A stretch of 64,000 nt of DNA from an uncultured Alphaproteobacteria bacterium (GTDB lineage: Bacteria > Pseudomonadota > Alphaproteobacteria > Rs-D84). The stretch is taken from contig CALXMQ010000005.1 in the NCBI GenBank assembly GCA_944389515.1, forward strand, positions 19,742-83,741, read 5' to 3'. The notes beneath the pieces are model-generated. The model ran no database searches, was not told the origin of the DNA, and was given only the letters and a program-made list of their open reading frames with translations. This document shows positions 62,796 through 64,000 of this stretch, piece by piece (the stretch's first letter is position 1; each line of letters begins with the position of its first letter). The position numbers were made by a program, and so were the translations under genes.

Positions 62796-63356
62796 ATGGC
62801 AATCGTATTGTATGCTCGTGTCAGTTCAATCGGTCAAAATCTGGATCGCCAATTACAGGATTCTGATAAATACGATCGTATCTTTGAAGATAAATGTTCT
62901 GGTAAAAATACCGACAGACCTGCTTTACAAGAAATGTTAAACTATATCCGCGAAGGTGATGAAGTATATGCCCACGAACTGTCGCGGTTGGCCAGAAACA
63001 CTTTTGATTTAATAGATTTAGTAAATAAAATTCTGGCCAAGGGTGTTTCAATTCATTTTATCAAAGAAAACCTGCATTTTTCGCCAGACAAAGATGATGC
63101 CACCAGCCAGTTGATATTGACTATATTGGCATCTATTGCACAATTTGAAAGGACTTTGATACGAACCCGCCAGCGGGAAGGCATAGCAATCGCCAAAGCC
63201 AATGGAAAATTTAAGGGGACTAAGAAGCGATTGACCGCGGCCCAGATTCAGGAATTAAAAGAACTGGCACAGAACAGGATTGTTTGGCCAATATCAGAAC
63301 TGATGAAACGATATTCCATCAGCCGTGCATCTGTGTATAATTATTTGAATGGGTAA
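62796..63356 (+). CDS. Small serine recombinase (resolvase/invertase family)
   Basis: The 186-residue protein has the catalytic Ser in YARVSSIGQNLDRQL near residue 10, the helix and catalytic Arg region YAHELSRLARNTFDL, the long dimer helix (ILASIAQFERTLIRTRQREGI) and a C-terminal helix-turn-helix (AAQIQELKELAQNR..PISELMKRYSISRASVYNYL). This is the resolvase/DNA-invertase layout, without the large C-terminal part of phage serine integrases. AAGGGG lies before the ATG. Not near a transposase; it adjoins a truncated outer-membrane gene. Confidence 0.9.
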   Translation: MAIVLYARVSSIGQNLDRQLQDSDKYDRIFEDKCSGKNTDRPALQEMLNYIREGDEVYAHELSRLARNTFDLIDLVNKILAKGVSIHFIKENLHFSPDKDDATSQLILTILASIAQFERTLIRTRQREGIAIAKANGKFKGTKKRLTAAQIQELKELAQNRIVWPISELMKRYSISRASVYNYLNG

Positions 63357-63362
63357 AGGCCG

Positions 63363-63929
63363 CTAAAACCTTTGTTGCATTGAAAAAGATACCGAAAACT
63401 TATTAAATTCCTGTTGCCAAATATTTGAATCCCGTTGAGTATAACTGAATGTCAGTGTTGGCACAAATCCCCATATATCTAGTTTGTTATTATATACAGA
63501 TAAAGAATATCTGTGTGTAAAATCTTTTTCTGTTACATTGGTAAAATCATTATCCTTTACGACCCATTTTTCTTCGTCATATAAATTCCAATATACTGAT
63601 GGTTCCAGATACAGATGGAATCCCCAGGGCAATTCCGCACCGATTCCAACAGAAACACTGGGTTGCCAATATGAATAAATTGGATTTACTGTGCTTTCGC
63701 GATATACCCCAGACCATAATGACATATAAACACTGGCATTAAATGAATAAAACAACCGAAAATTAGCAGAATAAGATTGCCCGTTCAAAAAATCCCCATA
63801 TTCATCATAGGTATTATTCATAAACCGCATATACAGTCCGCCGGTCAATCTGTTTGTGAAATCATAATTAGTATCTAAACGAACACCACAAGACCAATTA
63901 TATTTATCCCGACCATTTGGCCAGATGAT
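63363..63929 (-). pseudogene. C-terminal part of a Slam-like (DUF560) outer-membrane barrel
   Basis: The frame ends in a typical barrel terminus (SFSMQQRF, last residue Phe). It contains repeated amphipathic strands and the block GFVPTLTFSYTQRDSNIWQQEF, like the C-terminal barrel of surface lipoprotein assembly modifiers. Upstream the same frame continues to a stop at 63930-63932 without a good start (only TTG at 63848) and without a signal peptide. The 5' part therefore appears lost or moved. The break lies about 570 bp from the serine recombinase. Confidence 0.65.
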
Positions 63930-63931
63930 TT

Positions 63932-64000
63932 ATGAAAACAGTTTATACAACCACTATGATGGAATATTTTGTCTTTGTTCCTAGACTTTATGATGATTTC
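63932..64000 (+). CDS. Possible 5' end of a gene cut by the window edge
   Basis: An ATG at 63932 opens a frame of 23 codons to the window end (MKTVYTTTMMEYFVFVPRLY...). No Shine-Dalgarno is visible. It starts right at the break of the truncated barrel gene. Too short to assign. Confidence 0.2.
   Translation, partial: MKTVYTTTMMEYFVFVPRLYDDF

Noticed and set aside
1..64000. CRISPR arrays or complete transposons.
   Set aside because: I saw no regularly spaced direct repeats and no transposase; the only recombinases are XerD and the small serine recombinase.

Overview
This 64 kb window is a chromosomal piece of an AT-rich, Gram-negative bacterium. It carries SecD-SecF-YajC, SecB, LolD plus a single LolC/E-type permease, an LptF/G permease, AsmA, MltA, FtsQ/FtsA, AddB, and rsmI divergent from an LppC/LpoA-type lipoprotein gene. 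This mix, with several lipoproteins and beta-barrel-like proteins, points to an uncultured, probably host-associated alphaproteobacterium with a compact genome; the taxonomic call is inference. TAA, TGA and TAG all act as stops, genes are tightly packed, and start/stop overlaps of the ATGA type are common.

Layout. 1-14.6 kb: a partial beta-barrel-like outer-membrane protein, ftsK, a PAP2 phosphatase, an S41-like protein that lacks its catalytic residues, secF-secD-yajC, mutL, greA, then lptF/G, a 43-residue membrane protein, xerD, a DnaJ-domain protein and trxB, with a strongly palindromic element between the last two. 14.8-24 kb: serS, two unknown genes, typA and a five-gene glycosyltransferase block. 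24-35 kb: recA, an MFS transporter, a structured RNA leader followed by two small Cys-rich secreted proteins, secB, mltA, dciA, ruvC, two unknown envelope proteins, yebC, ruvA and mnmE. 35-44.8 kb: an acyl-CoA-ligase-like gene, xth, addB, engB, rsmI, an LpoA-like lipoprotein, a TrmH-type methyltransferase, a GH108 lysozyme-like gene and a phosphatase. 44.9-48.2 kb: interspersed repeats, tRNA-Tyr, tRNA-Gly and a four-gene cluster of membrane-anchored Cys-containing proteins built from shared modules. 48.2-62.4 kb: lolD-lolC/E, a secretin-like lipoprotein, ftsQ, an ftsA-rpe fusion, tsaE, uvrB, asmA and aspS. 62.5-64 kb: accessory DNA with a serine recombinase and a 5'-truncated Slam-like barrel gene.

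The observations most worth follow-up are: (1) a canonical T-box antiterminator in the aspS leader, unusual for an alphaproteobacterium, whose tRNA-end-binding bulge fits the discriminator base of tRNA-Asp; (2) one ORF that fuses the division protein FtsA to ribulose-phosphate 3-epimerase with the epimerase metal ligands kept; (3) a roughly 170-nt structured RNA with mutually exclusive helices and a terminator just before a secreted-protein operon; (4) the modular Cys-rich envelope cluster; (5) a pseudo-protease of the CtpA family; and (6) a tRNA-Tyr whose 3' end is duplicated next to a divergent repeat pair. All family assignments are from reading motifs; no database search was possible.
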